In this document: positions 1 through 8,159 of the stretch, in pieces | Layout of the letters: every line of letters begins with the position of its first letter | Position numbering within the stretch: position 1 is the first letter of the stretch | From: CAYMRL01 sp964473205 | GTDB lineage: Bacteria; Deinococcota; Deinococci; Deinococcales; Trueperaceae | NCBI GenBank assembly: GCA_964473205.1 | Contig: CAYYOK010000074.1 | Location: 1 to 16,632 of the forward strand | DNA: 16,632 nt | Reading direction: 5' to 3' | Notes under the pieces: model-generated | Seen by the model: only the letters and a program-made list of their open reading frames with translations | What the model was told of the DNA's origin: nothing | The model's database searches: none | Translations under genes and position numbers: made by a program

Positions 1-1284
1 GCCGGCTCGTAGATCTACATCGGCACCCAGGGCATCCTGCAAGGCACCTTCGAGACGTTCGCCGCCGCGGCTCGCCGTCACTTCGGCGGCTCGCTGGCCG
101 GCACGCTGACGGTCACGGCCGGGCTCGGCGGCATGGGCGGCGCTCAGCCGCTGGCCGTCACGCTCAACGGCGGCGCGGCGCTGGTCGTCGAGATCGACGG
201 CAGCCGCATCGACCGCCGCCTGGCCACGCGCTACTTAGACGAGGCCACCGACGACCTGGCGGACGCGCTCCGTCGGGTCGAGGCTGCCAGGCGCGAGCGC
301 AGGCCGCTCTCGGTGGGGCTTCTCGGCAACGCCGCCGAGGTGCTGCCGGAGCTGGTGCGGCTGGGCGTGGCCGTCGACCTCGTCACGGACCAGACCAGCG
401 CGCACGACCCGCTCTACGGCTACGCGCCGCCGGCGGCGGCGGACGAGGACCTGGCCGCCGCCCGCCGCGCCGACCCGGCCGGCTACCGCGCCAGGGTGCT
501 GGCCGCGATGGCCGATCACTGCCGCGCGATGGTCGACCTGTCGCAGGCGGGCGCGGTGGCGTTCGACTACGGCAACAACCTCAGGGCCTTCGCCCGCGAG
601 GCCGGCTTCGAGGACGCGTTCTCCTACCCCGGCTTCGTGCCGGCGTTCATCCGTGACCAGTTCTGCGAAGGTCGCGGACCGTTCCGCTGGGTCGCGCTGT
701 CCGGCGACGAGGAGGACATCTACAAGACCGACGCGGCGCTGCTGAAGGAGTTCGCCGGCGACACCAGCCTCGAGCGCTGGCTGACCGAGGGCGTCAAGAC
801 CTTCGAGTTCCAGGGGCTGCCGGCGCGCATCTGCTGGCTCGGCTACCGCGAGCGCGACCGCGCCGGCCGGCTCTTCAACCGCATGGTCGCCGCGGGCGAG
901 CTGAAGGCGCCGATCGTCATCGGCCGCGACCACCTCGATGCCGGCTCGGTGGCCAGCCCTTATCGCGAGACCGAGGCGATGTTAGACGGCTCCGACGCCG
1001 TCGCCGACTGGCCGCTGCTCAACTTCGCGCTCAACGCCGTCAGCGGCGCGGCCTGGGTCAGCTTCCACCACGGCGGCGGCGTCGGCATGGGCTATAGCCT
1101 CCACGCCGGCCAGGTGACCGTGGCCGACGGTTCGCCCGAGGCCGACGAGAGGCTGCAGCGCGTGCTGACCAACGACCCTGGCACCGGCGTCATGCGCCAC
1201 GCCGACGCCGGCTACCCCGAGGCGCTGCGCGCGGCCGAGCAGCGCGGCATCGACCTGCCTGGGCTCGGCCGTCACGAGCGGTGA
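1..1284 (+). CDS. hutU: Urocanate hydratase (urocanase), 5' partial, in-frame TAG near window start
   Basis: HutU converts urocanate to 4-imidazolone-5-propionate using tightly bound NAD+; it is the second step of histidine degradation and is cytosolic. The reading frame is open from base 13 to the TGA at 1282-1284, and the codons before it also read as urocanase. About 427 codons are present against a usual length near 555, so roughly 130 N-terminal residues lie outside the window. Visible family motifs are IYIGTQGILQGT, the glycine-rich nucleotide-binding TAGLGGMGGAQP (about 115-150), GNAAEVLPEL, TDQTSAHDP, DIYKTDA, FQGLPARICW, VIGRDHLDAGSV, HHGGGVGMG and RHADAGY. Codon 4 (10-12) is TAG; in other urocanases this position in the TAGSWIYIG motif is Trp, so a single G-to-A change of TGG explains it. 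If the TAG is real, the gene is broken or reads from a downstream start such as ATG 133, which would lose essential sequence. The last four bases overlap hutI (GTGA). Confidence 0.93.
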
Positions 1285-2483
1285 GCCGCGGGCTGCGCCT
1301 GCTGCGCGGGATCAGCGAGCTCTACACCCCGTTCGAGCGCGTCGCCGAAGCCGCGCTGGTGTTGGGCGGCGACACGGTCGAGTGGGTGGGCGCCGAGGTC
1401 GACCTGCCCGCGGAGTACCGCTCGCTTCACGGCGAGAACCTCGGCGGTCGGGGCGTGCTGCCCGGCCTGGTCGACTCGCACACGCATCTGGTGTGGGCGG
1501 GAAGCCGCGTGGGCGAGTACGTCGCCCGCTCGCGCGGCGCCAAGTACGAGGAGATCCTGGAGGCGGGCGGCGGCATCCACGCGACCGTGGCGGCCACGCG
1601 CGCCGCCGGCGACAGCGCCCTTCTGGCGCTCGCCAGGATGCGCGCCGGCGCGTTCCTGCGAGGGGGGGTGACGTCACTCGAGATCAAGTCCGGCTACGGG
1701 CTCGACACCCAGAGCGAGCTGAGGATGCTGCGGGTGGCGCGCGAGCTCGGCATGCAGGGGCCGCAGCGCGTCACGACGACCCTGCTGGCGCACGTGCCGG
1801 ACCCTCGCACGACCAGGGAGAGTTACGTCGAGAGCTTCGTCCAGGAGACCATCCCGGCCGCCGCCGCTCAGGGGCTGGCCGACGCGGTGGACGTCTTCTG
1901 CGACCGCGGCGCCTTCACCCTGAGCGAGGCGCGCGCGATCCTCGAGGCCGCGAAGGCGCACGGCCTGCAGGTCAAGGCGCACGCCGAGCAGCTCAGCCAT
2001 ACGGGCGCCGCGAAGCTGGTGGCGGAGCTCGGAGGCGTCTCGGCCGACCACCTGGAGCGGAGCGACGCGAGCGACTGGGAAGCCCTCGCCGCCGCCGACA
2101 GCGTGGCGACGCTGCTGCCGGGCGCCGCGGTGATCCTCGGCATGTCGCTGCCGCGCGCGGCGGCGTTGCGGACGACGGGGGTCAAGACGGCCATCGCCAG
2201 CGATCACAACCCCGGCTCGAGCCCGCTGTACGGCCTGCTGCCGGCGCTGCAGCTGGCCACCGCGCTCGCCGGTTTCTCGGTCGAGGAGGCGCTCGTGGCC
2301 GGCACGGCCAACGCCGCCGACGCCCTCGGGCAGCCTCGCTGGGGGCGCCTCGCTGCCGGCTCGCTCGCCGACTTCCTCGTCGTCGACGGGCCCGAGGCGC
2401 TGCTGCCCCTCTACAGCTGGGGTCACTCGCGGCTCTACGAGATGGTCATCGGCGGCACCAGCGTGTGGCGCAAGGACGGCTGA
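1281..2483 (+). CDS. hutI: Imidazolonepropionase
   Basis: HutI hydrolyses 4-imidazolone-5-propionate to N-formimidoyl-L-glutamate, the third step of histidine degradation. It is a metal-dependent cytosolic amidohydrolase. The 400-residue product has the usual family length. The metal site is visible: HTHLVWAG at residues 67-74, EIKSGYGL at 134-141, KAHAEQ at 232-237, SADHLE at 254-259 and the catalytic Asp in SDHNPGSSP (Asp308). The C-terminal GTANAADALG and SLADFLVVD segments are also typical. I chose GTG 1281 because it overlaps the hutU stop by four bases (GTGA), which points to translational coupling, and because the protein aligns from its first residues with the small N-terminal beta domain of amidohydrolases. 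The stop lies 6 bp from the stop of the converging DUF4260 gene. No truncation or missing catalytic residue is seen. Confidence 0.96.
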   Translation: MSRGLRLLRGISELYTPFERVAEAALVLGGDTVEWVGAEVDLPAEYRSLHGENLGGRGVLPGLVDSHTHLVWAGSRVGEYVARSRGAKYEEILEAGGGIHATVAATRAAGDSALLALARMRAGAFLRGGVTSLEIKSGYGLDTQSELRMLRVARELGMQGPQRVTTTLLAHVPDPRTTRESYVESFVQETIPAAAAQGLADAVDVFCDRGAFTLSEARAILEAAKAHGLQVKAHAEQLSHTGAAKLVAELGGVSADHLERSDASDWEALAAADSVATLLPGAAVILGMSLPRAAALRTTGVKTAIASDHNPGSSPLYGLLPALQLATALAGFSVEEALVAGTANAADALGQPRWGRLAAGSLADFLVVDGPEALLPLYSWGHSRLYEMVIGGTSVWRKDG

Positions 2484-2495
2484 GGTCGCTCAGCC
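2478..2495. terminator. Perfect 7-bp hairpin at the hutI / DUF4260 convergence point
   Basis: Arms GGCTGAG (2478-2484) and CTCAGCC (2489-2495) pair perfectly around a GTCG loop. The hairpin includes the hutI stop (2481-2483) and, on the other strand, the DUF4260 stop (2490-2492). Its place between two converging genes suggests a shared bidirectional terminator. Neither side has a U-run, so it is not a canonical intrinsic terminator. Confidence 0.45.
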
Positions 2496-2879
2496 TCGCT
2501 TCCCGATCCGCCCCAGATGCGTGTTCTGGAACGAGTCTGGGTACTTGAGGCCGTAACCGAACAGCCTGTCGAGGCTGGCGTGGCCGTAGAGCACCAGGCC
2601 GGCCAGCAGCAGCCACCAGACGGGCTCGCGCACGGCCGCAGCGGAGCCGGCGAACGTGGGGACCAGCGAGACGGCCAGCGCCAGCAGCGCCACGCCCTTG
2701 TGGTGCAGCAGGTTGTAGCTGAAGGCCCCCACGCGCGGCCCAGCCAGGTAACCGAGCATGCCGATGTCGGGACCGACGAGGAGCAGCGGGTAGCACCACC
2801 ACGGCGCGCCGACGATCGCCAGCAGCCCTACGGCGGCGCCCAGCTGCGCGACCTCCTCGAGCTTCAGCAGCAGCTTCAC
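2490..2879 (-). CDS. DUF4260-family small integral membrane protein
   Basis: This 129-residue protein matches my recollection of the DUF4260 family, which has no established function. Recognisable segments are LVGPDIGMLGYLAGPRVGAFSYNLLHH (residues 34-60) and the C-terminal GHASLDRLFGYGLKYPDSFQNTHLGRI (99-125), which carries the family's FGYGLKYP...F..THLG signature. About four hydrophobic stretches (roughly 10-25, 27-45, 62-80 and 87-103) indicate a polytopic inner-membrane protein with a basic C-terminus. The start is GTG 2879, overlapping the hutG stop by four bases (GTGA). A longer frame running upstream from here is only a shadow of hutG. Being last in the hutH-hutG unit, it is co-transcribed with histidine degradation, but I know of no role for it there and do not propose one. 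Confidence 0.85.
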   Translation of the reverse strand: MKLLLKLEEVAQLGAAVGLLAIVGAPWWCYPLLLVGPDIGMLGYLAGPRVGAFSYNLLHHKGVALLALAVSLVPTFAGSAAAVREPVWWLLLAGLVLYGHASLDRLFGYGLKYPDSFQNTHLGRIGKRG

Positions 2880-3905
2880 GGCGCCGCACCGTCGGCACCG
2901 GCGTGGCCGTCCCACCACGCCGCCAGCGTCTCGCCCAGCAACCGCGCGGCGAGCAGTGCGCTCCTGCCGCTGGGGTCGAGCTCGGGGCTGAGCTCGGTCA
3001 GGTCGACGGCCACCAGCCGGTTGCGGGCGACCACCGCCTCGATCAGCGCGACGACCTGGGCGAAGCCGAGCCCTCCCGGCTCGGGGCTGCTGGTGCCCGG
3101 CAGCTCGGCCGGGTCGAGCGCGTCGACATCGATGCTGAGGTAGACCGGCGCGCCGCCGGGAAGCCGCGCCAGCGCGGCACGCAGGTCGGCGTGCACCTCT
3201 GCCGCGCCGATCAGCACGTGCCCGCGCCGGCGCGCGGCCGCGAAGGCCTCGGCGTCGGCGCGCAGACCCCTGAGGCCGACCGTCGTGATCGTCCCCAGCG
3301 AGGGCAGCGCCTCGGCGGCGCGGCGGAACGGGCTCGAGTTGCTGAAGCGGGTGCCGTTGCGCTCGTCGCTGAAGTCGAGGTGGGCGTCGAGCTGGACGAC
3401 CGCCAGGCCCTCGACGTCGGCGAACGCCTCCAGCAGTGGGTAGCTGACCGAGTGGTCGCCGCCGACGAACAGCGGCAGGCGCGCGAGCTGCCTGAGCCGC
3501 CTGGCCGCCGCCGAGATGCGCGCCCTGGTGTCGGCGTGCTCGAGCTGGTCGGGGTCGACGTCGCCCGCGTCGGCGAGCCTCGCACCGGCGAGGCGCCGCC
3601 TGTCGTTGGCGAAGTGGTAGTAGCCCTCCGGCGGCAGCGCGAAGCGCCCGCTCGCTTGCCTGACCGCCGCGGGCGCGAAGCGCGCGCCCGGCCGGTAGCC
3701 GACGGCGAAGTCGAACGGCACGCCCAGGAAGGCGGCGTCGTAAGGCTCGGTCAGCGACGGCACACCGGCAGCGCCCCACGCCACGTANNNNNNNNNNGAA
3801 GAAGGTGGCCGGGCCTGTGAAGGTCAGCTCGGTGTGGCGGGCGGAGGGCTCGGCCGCCCGGTGGCCTCCCGCGCCCGCGCCGTCGCGGCGGCGATCTGCG
3901 CTCAC
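2876..3905 (-). CDS. hutG: Formimidoylglutamase (ureohydrolase family), interrupted by a 10-N assembly gap
   Basis: HutG hydrolyses N-formimidoyl-L-glutamate to glutamate and formamide, ending the pathway. The arginase/agmatinase-family manganese site is complete: GGDHSVSYP, DAHLDFSDE and SIDVDALDP. Agmatinase is the main alternative; the neighbouring hutH, hutI and hutU favour HutG. A called start at GTG 3784 would cut the protein short. Upstream of the N-run (3788-3797) another frame reads LTFTGPATFF, like the N-terminus of agmatinase-type enzymes, and begins at GTG 3905, which overlaps the hutH stop by four bases (GTGA). Codons are complete on both sides of the gap (TTC at 3800-3798, TAC at 3787-3785), so the true gap must be a multiple of three. 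The frameshift comes from the 10-base placeholder. Expected length is about 340 residues. Confidence 0.88.
3788..3797. other. Assembly gap (10 N) inside hutG
   Basis: Ten consecutive N separate two parts of hutG that are in different frames. Ten is a common placeholder length. Whole codons abut both edges, so the real missing length is probably 9, 12 or another multiple of three. Confidence 0.97.
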
Positions 3906-5452
3906 CTCAGGTCTCCGGTCAAGGGGGCCACCGCGCTCAGCAGCGAGCCTTCGGCCACGGCACCTGCGAGCACCCGGAGGTCGGGGGCCAGGTAGCGGTC
4001 GGCGGCCAGGGCCGGCACGCGCTCCCTCACCCAGGCGTGGGCGGCGGCGACGGCGGACGACGGCCTCAGTGGCGCGCGGAACTCCAGCGCCTGAGCTGCC
4101 GCCATCAGCTCGACGGCGACGACGTGCCTGGCGTTGCCGACCACCTCGAGCAGCTTGCGGCTGGCGTGAGCGCCCATCGACACGTGGTCCTCCTGGTTCG
4201 CGCTGGTGGGAATCGAGTCGACCGACGCCGGATGCGCCAGCACCTTGTTCTCGCTGACCAAGGCCGCCGCGGTGTACTGCGCCACCATCAGCCCGGAGTT
4301 GAGGCCGCCCTCGGGCGTGAGGAAGGCCGGCAGGCCCGACAGGGCCGGGTTGACGAGCTGCTCGACGCGCCGCTCGCCGATGTTCGCCAGCTCGGCGACC
4401 GCGATCGCGGCGAAGTCGGCTGCCAACGCCAGGGGCTGGCCGTGGAAGTTGCCGGCCGACACCACCTGCTCCTCGGCGCTGAAGATCAGCGGGTTGTCGG
4501 TGACGCTGTTGATCTCGACCTCGAGCACGCCCCTGAGGTAGGCGAGGGCGTCGCGCGTCGCGCCGTGGACCTGCGTCACGGCCCTCAGCGAGTAGGCGTC
4601 CTGCACGCGGCCGCAGTCCTCGTGGGAGGCGTTGATCTCCGAGTCCGTCAGCAGCCTTCGCATGTTGGCCGCCGTGGCGGCGGCCCCGGCGTGCGGTCGC
4701 AGGCGGGTGACGAGCTCGCTGAACGGCACGTGGCTGCCCATCAGCCCCTCGACCGTCATGGCGGCCGCGACGTCGGCGTGCCGCGCCAACGACTCGGCCT
4801 CCAGCAGGCCGGCGACGAGCAGCGCGCTCATCATCTGCGTGCCGTTGATCAGCGCCAGCCCCTCCTTGGCCTCGAGCTCCAACGGCGCCAGGCCGGCGCG
4901 CCTCAGCGCCTCGGCGCCGCCGAGCCTCTCCCCCTCGTAGGTCGCCTCGCCCTCGCCGATCAGCGGCAGGGCCAGGTGGGCGAGGGGCGCCAGGTCGCCG
5001 GAGGCGCCGACCGAGCCCTTGGCCGGCACGACCGGCAGTACGCCGGCCTTCAGGAGCCCCAGCAGCGCGTCGATGACCTCGGGTCTGACGCCGGAGTAGC
5101 CGATCGCCAGCGACTGCGCCCTCAGCAGCAGCATCGACCTGACGATGGGGTCGGGCAGCGGCTCGCCGACGCCGACGGCGTGGGAGAGCAGGAGGTTGCG
5201 CTGCAGCTGCTTCACCTGCTCGGGGGCGATCTTGGTGGTGGCGAAGCGCCCGAAGCCGGTCGTCACGCCGTAGACGGTCGCCCCGGTGGCGAGCAGCCTA
5301 TCGACGTAGGCGCGGTTGGCGCGGACGCGCTGGCGCGCGCGCTCTGACAGCAGGACCGCCACGGCGCCATGCGCCACGCGGGCCACGTCCCCGATCGTCA
5401 GGGTCAGGTCTAGGTCGATGGTGTCCGAGCCGCTTGCTCGATGGTGGATCAC
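3902..5452 (-). CDS. hutH: Histidine ammonia-lyase
   Basis: HutH removes ammonia from L-histidine to give urocanate, the entry step of histidine catabolism. The 516-residue product is full length for the family. The electrophilic MIO cofactor forms from Ala150-Ser151-Gly152 inside GSVGASGDLAPLAH (146-159). Other active-site segments are YGVTTGFG (61-68, with the catalytic Tyr61), the Asn of LINGTQMM (201-208), SVTDNPL (316-322), GNFHGQP (334-340) and SIPTSANQEDHVSMG (413-427). I placed the start at GTG 5452, which overlaps the valS stop by four bases (GTGA). The same frame continues open far upstream, but that stretch is a shadow of valS. The stop overlaps the hutG start, again by GTGA. The gene thus sits inside a valS-hutH-hutG-DUF4260 unit and is probably coupled to valS translation. 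No internal promoter is obvious, but I cannot exclude one in the valS 3' end. Confidence 0.96.
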   Translation of the reverse strand: MIHHRASGSDTIDLDLTLTIGDVARVAHGAVAVLLSERARQRVRANRAYVDRLLATGATVYGVTTGFGRFATTKIAPEQVKQLQRNLLLSHAVGVGEPLPDPIVRSMLLLRAQSLAIGYSGVRPEVIDALLGLLKAGVLPVVPAKGSVGASGDLAPLAHLALPLIGEGEATYEGERLGGAEALRRAGLAPLELEAKEGLALINGTQMMSALLVAGLLEAESLARHADVAAAMTVEGLMGSHVPFSELVTRLRPHAGAAATAANMRRLLTDSEINASHEDCGRVQDAYSLRAVTQVHGATRDALAYLRGVLEVEINSVTDNPLIFSAEEQVVSAGNFHGQPLALAADFAAIAVAELANIGERRVEQLVNPALSGLPAFLTPEGGLNSGLMVAQYTAAALVSENKVLAHPASVDSIPTSANQEDHVSMGAHASRKLLEVVGNARHVVAVELMAAAQALEFRAPLRPSSAVAAAHAWVRERVPALAADRYLAPDLRVLAGAVAEGSLLSAVAPLTGDLR

Positions 5453-8139
5453 ATCGCTCGCTCCAAACGTCCGAGCAGCGTCTCGAGCCGCGCCTTGACG
5501 TCCTCGGCCTCGGCGAGCCGGCGACGCTCCTCCTCGACGACCTCGGCCGGCGCGTTGGCGACGAACCGCTCCTGAGCCAGCTTGTGCGACGAGCGTTCGA
5601 GCTCCTTCTCGACCTTGGCCAGGCGGCCGCGCTGGCGCGCCACGTACTCGCCCAGGTCGACCTGGCCGGCCAGCGGCAGCGTCAGCTCCAGGCCGGCGAG
5701 CGGACGGCTCAGGTTCGCTCCCGCAGCGCCGACGGCGGACGCCTCGCTCAGGCTCGCCCGCGCCAGCGGCTCGAACAGGCCCGCCTGGGCGAGCAGCTCG
5801 GAAGCTGCCGGTCCGCTGACCTCGAGGCTCAGCCTGGCCGCCGGGTCGATCTCGGCCTCGGCACGCAGCGCCCGCGCGGCCGTCACCGCCTCCTGCAGCC
5901 GCCCGAACTCCCGCTCGGCCTCCTCGTCGACCAGCGCTGCGTCGAAGACAGGCCACTCCTCCCAGGCGATCTGCCGCTCGGCACCGAGGGTCTGGTGCAG
6001 CTCGGACGTCACGAACGGCACCAACGGGTGCAGCAGCTTCAGGGTCTGGCGCAGCACGAAGGCCAGGGTAGCGGCCGTGCCGGCGTCCGACGCGCGCAGC
6101 CCTGGCTTGGCCGCCTCCAGGTACCAGTCGCAGAGCTCCGACCACACGAACTCGTAGAGCGCCCGGTTGGCGGCGCCGAGGTCGAACTCCTCGAGCGAGG
6201 CGGTCACCTCCCTGACGGCGGTCTGCAGGCGCGAGAGGATCCACCTGTCGGCGAGGTTGGCGCTGCCTGGCCCCCCGGCGGCGCCAGGGGTCGATCCGCC
6301 CGCTTCGGCGGCGAAGGCGCCGCTGAGCGAGGCGAAGCGCGCCGCGTTCCACAGCTTCGTGCAGAAGTTGCGGCCCATCGCGAGCTGGCGGTCGTCCCAG
6401 CGCACGTCCTGTCCGCCGGTCGCGGCGCGGGTCAGCGCGAAGCGCAGGGCGTCGGCGCCGTACTCGCCGATGGCTTCGAGCGGGTCGATGCCGTTGTTCT
6501 TCGACTTCGACATCTTCTGGCCCTTGGCGTCGAGCACCAGGCCGTGCAGCAGCACGTCGGCGAACGGCGCCTGGCCGGTGAACTCGTAGCCGGCGATCTG
6601 CATGCGCGCGACCCAGAAGGCGAGGATGTCGTAGCCGGTCACCAGCACGCTGGTCGGGTAGAACTTGCGGTAGAACGGGTCTTCCTCGTCGGGCCAGCCC
6701 AGCGTGCTGAACGGCCACAGGTTCGAGCTGAACCAGGTGTCGAAGACGTCCTCGTCCTGCCTCAGGTCGAGCCCGGCGTAGCGCGGGTCGTCGGGCGGGT
6801 CGAGATCCGGCGCGTCGGGCGAGGGCACGTAGATGTTGCCGTCAGGGTCGTACCAGGCGGGGATGCGATGCCCCCACCAGAGCTGGCGCGAGATGCACCA
6901 GTGCCTCAGGTTGCCGAGCCAGTCCCTGTTGACCTTGCCGAAGCGCTCGGGCGTGAACCTCGTGTCGCCGGCGTCGAGCCCGGCGAGCACCGCAGCGGCG
7001 CCGGGGTCGGTGTCGTAGAACCACTGCAGGGACAGAAGCGGCTCGACGGGCTGGCCGGTGCGCTGCGAGAGGCCGATGGGCGCCAGGTGATCGCGCCGCC
7101 CCACCACGGCACCGGCCGCTTCGAGCGCCGCGACGACATCGGGCCTGACCTCGAAGCGGTCGCGTCCGCGGAACTCGGCCGGCACCAGGTCGCCGATCAG
7201 CTTGGCCTCGAGGTCGATGACGCTGGGCATCTCCAGCCCGTGGCGCTCGCCGATCTCGTAGTCGAGCGGGTCGTGCGCCGGCGTCACCTTGAGCGCGCCG
7301 GTACCGAAGCCGATCTCGACGGCCTCGTCGGCGATGACCGGGATCCACCTGTCGGTCAGCGGGATACGCGCCCGCTTTCCGATCACGCCGGCGTAGCGCT
7401 CGTCGTCAGGGTGCACGGCGACGGCGGTGTCGGCGAAGATCGTCTCCGGCCTGGCCGTCGCGATCCGCACGTCGCCGCCGCCTTCGAGCTCGTAGGCGAG
7501 CTCGAACAGGATCGTCTGGCGGTCCTCGCGGTCCACCTCCAGGTCGGATAGAACGGTCTGGCTGACCGGATCCCAGTTGACGATGCGCTCCTTGCGGTAG
7601 ACCTTGCCCTCGCTGAAGAGCTTGACGAACTGCAACCTGACGGCGGCCGACAGACCCTCGTCCATCGTGAAGCGCGTGCGGTCCCACGAGGCGCTGATCC
7701 CGAGGCGCTGAAGCTGCTCGATGATCACGCCGCCGTACTTCTCGCGCCACTGCCACACGCGCTCCAGGAAGCGCGCGCGGCCGAGCTCGAAGCGCGAGGT
7801 GCCCTCGGCCTTCAGCGCCCTCTCGACCTGCACCTGGGTGGCGATGCCGGCGTGGTCGGTGCCCGGCTGGAACAGCGCCTCGTAGCCCTGCATGCGCTTG
7901 AAGCGCACCAGCGTGTCGATGATGCTGTTGTCGAAGGCGTGCCCCAGGTGCAGCGCGCCGGTGACGTTGGGCGGCGGGATGACGACGGTGAAGGGCGGCT
8001 TGCCCGAGGTCGGGTCGGCGGTGAACGGCTGGCGCGCCCACCTCGCGACCCAGCGCGCCTCGACCTCGTGCGGGTCGTAGCGGGAGGCCAGCTCGGCCCC
8101 AACCTGCGTACTTCGCTGCGTAGCTACGGTCTCAGTCAT
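5449..8139 (-). CDS. valS: Valyl-tRNA synthetase
   Basis: ValS charges tRNA-Val with valine and clears mischarged threonine through an inserted editing domain. The 896-residue product is class Ia: HLGH at 64-67 (HIGH motif, within PPPNVTGALHLGH), CP1 editing domain around 215-345 with ATARPETIFADTAVAVHP and TPAHDPLDYEIGERHGL, DTWFSSNLWPFS at 467-478, KMSKS at 542-546, anticodon-binding domain with SELCDWYLE, and the C-terminal ValS coiled coil at about 825-896. ATG 8139 is the start: GGGAGGA lies 6 nt upstream, and the protein begins shortly before the conserved YDPHEVEARW. A longer frame from 8274 runs through the riboswitch leader and is not the start. Expression is likely controlled by the T-box leader upstream, by uncharged tRNA-Val. 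The stop overlaps hutH by four bases. Confidence 0.97.
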   Translation of the reverse strand: MTETVATQRSTQVGAELASRYDPHEVEARWVARWARQPFTADPTSGKPPFTVVIPPPNVTGALHLGHAFDNSIIDTLVRFKRMQGYEALFQPGTDHAGIATQVQVERALKAEGTSRFELGRARFLERVWQWREKYGGVIIEQLQRLGISASWDRTRFTMDEGLSAAVRLQFVKLFSEGKVYRKERIVNWDPVSQTVLSDLEVDREDRQTILFELAYELEGGGDVRIATARPETIFADTAVAVHPDDERYAGVIGKRARIPLTDRWIPVIADEAVEIGFGTGALKVTPAHDPLDYEIGERHGLEMPSVIDLEAKLIGDLVPAEFRGRDRFEVRPDVVAALEAAGAVVGRRDHLAPIGLSQRTGQPVEPLLSLQWFYDTDPGAAAVLAGLDAGDTRFTPERFGKVNRDWLGNLRHWCISRQLWWGHRIPAWYDPDGNIYVPSPDAPDLDPPDDPRYAGLDLRQDEDVFDTWFSSNLWPFSTLGWPDEEDPFYRKFYPTSVLVTGYDILAFWVARMQIAGYEFTGQAPFADVLLHGLVLDAKGQKMSKSKNNGIDPLEAIGEYGADALRFALTRAATGGQDVRWDDRQLAMGRNFCTKLWNAARFASLSGAFAAEAGGSTPGAAGGPGSANLADRWILSRLQTAVREVTASLEEFDLGAANRALYEFVWSELCDWYLEAAKPGLRASDAGTAATLAFVLRQTLKLLHPLVPFVTSELHQTLGAERQIAWEEWPVFDAALVDEEAEREFGRLQEAVTAARALRAEAEIDPAARLSLEVSGPAASELLAQAGLFEPLARASLSEASAVGAAGANLSRPLAGLELTLPLAGQVDLGEYVARQRGRLAKVEKELERSSHKLAQERFVANAPAEVVEEERRRLAEAEDVKARLETLLGRLERAM

Positions 8140-8159
8140 GCGGTCCTCCCTCGGCCGGG

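Noticed and set aside
3788..3905. Real frameshift or programmed frameshifting in hutG
   Set aside because: The frame change coincides exactly with a 10-N placeholder and disappears if the gap length is a multiple of three.
5453..6718. Long N-terminal extension of hutH giving a 938-codon frame
   Set aside because: The extension is Arg/Ala-rich shadow sequence over valS. HutH is full length from GTG 5452 in a GTGA overlap.
5434..7551. 705-codon plus-strand open frame
   Set aside because: It lies antisense to valS, whose frame has full synthetase motifs. Its composition is that of a GC-rich shadow frame, and it has no recognisable domain.
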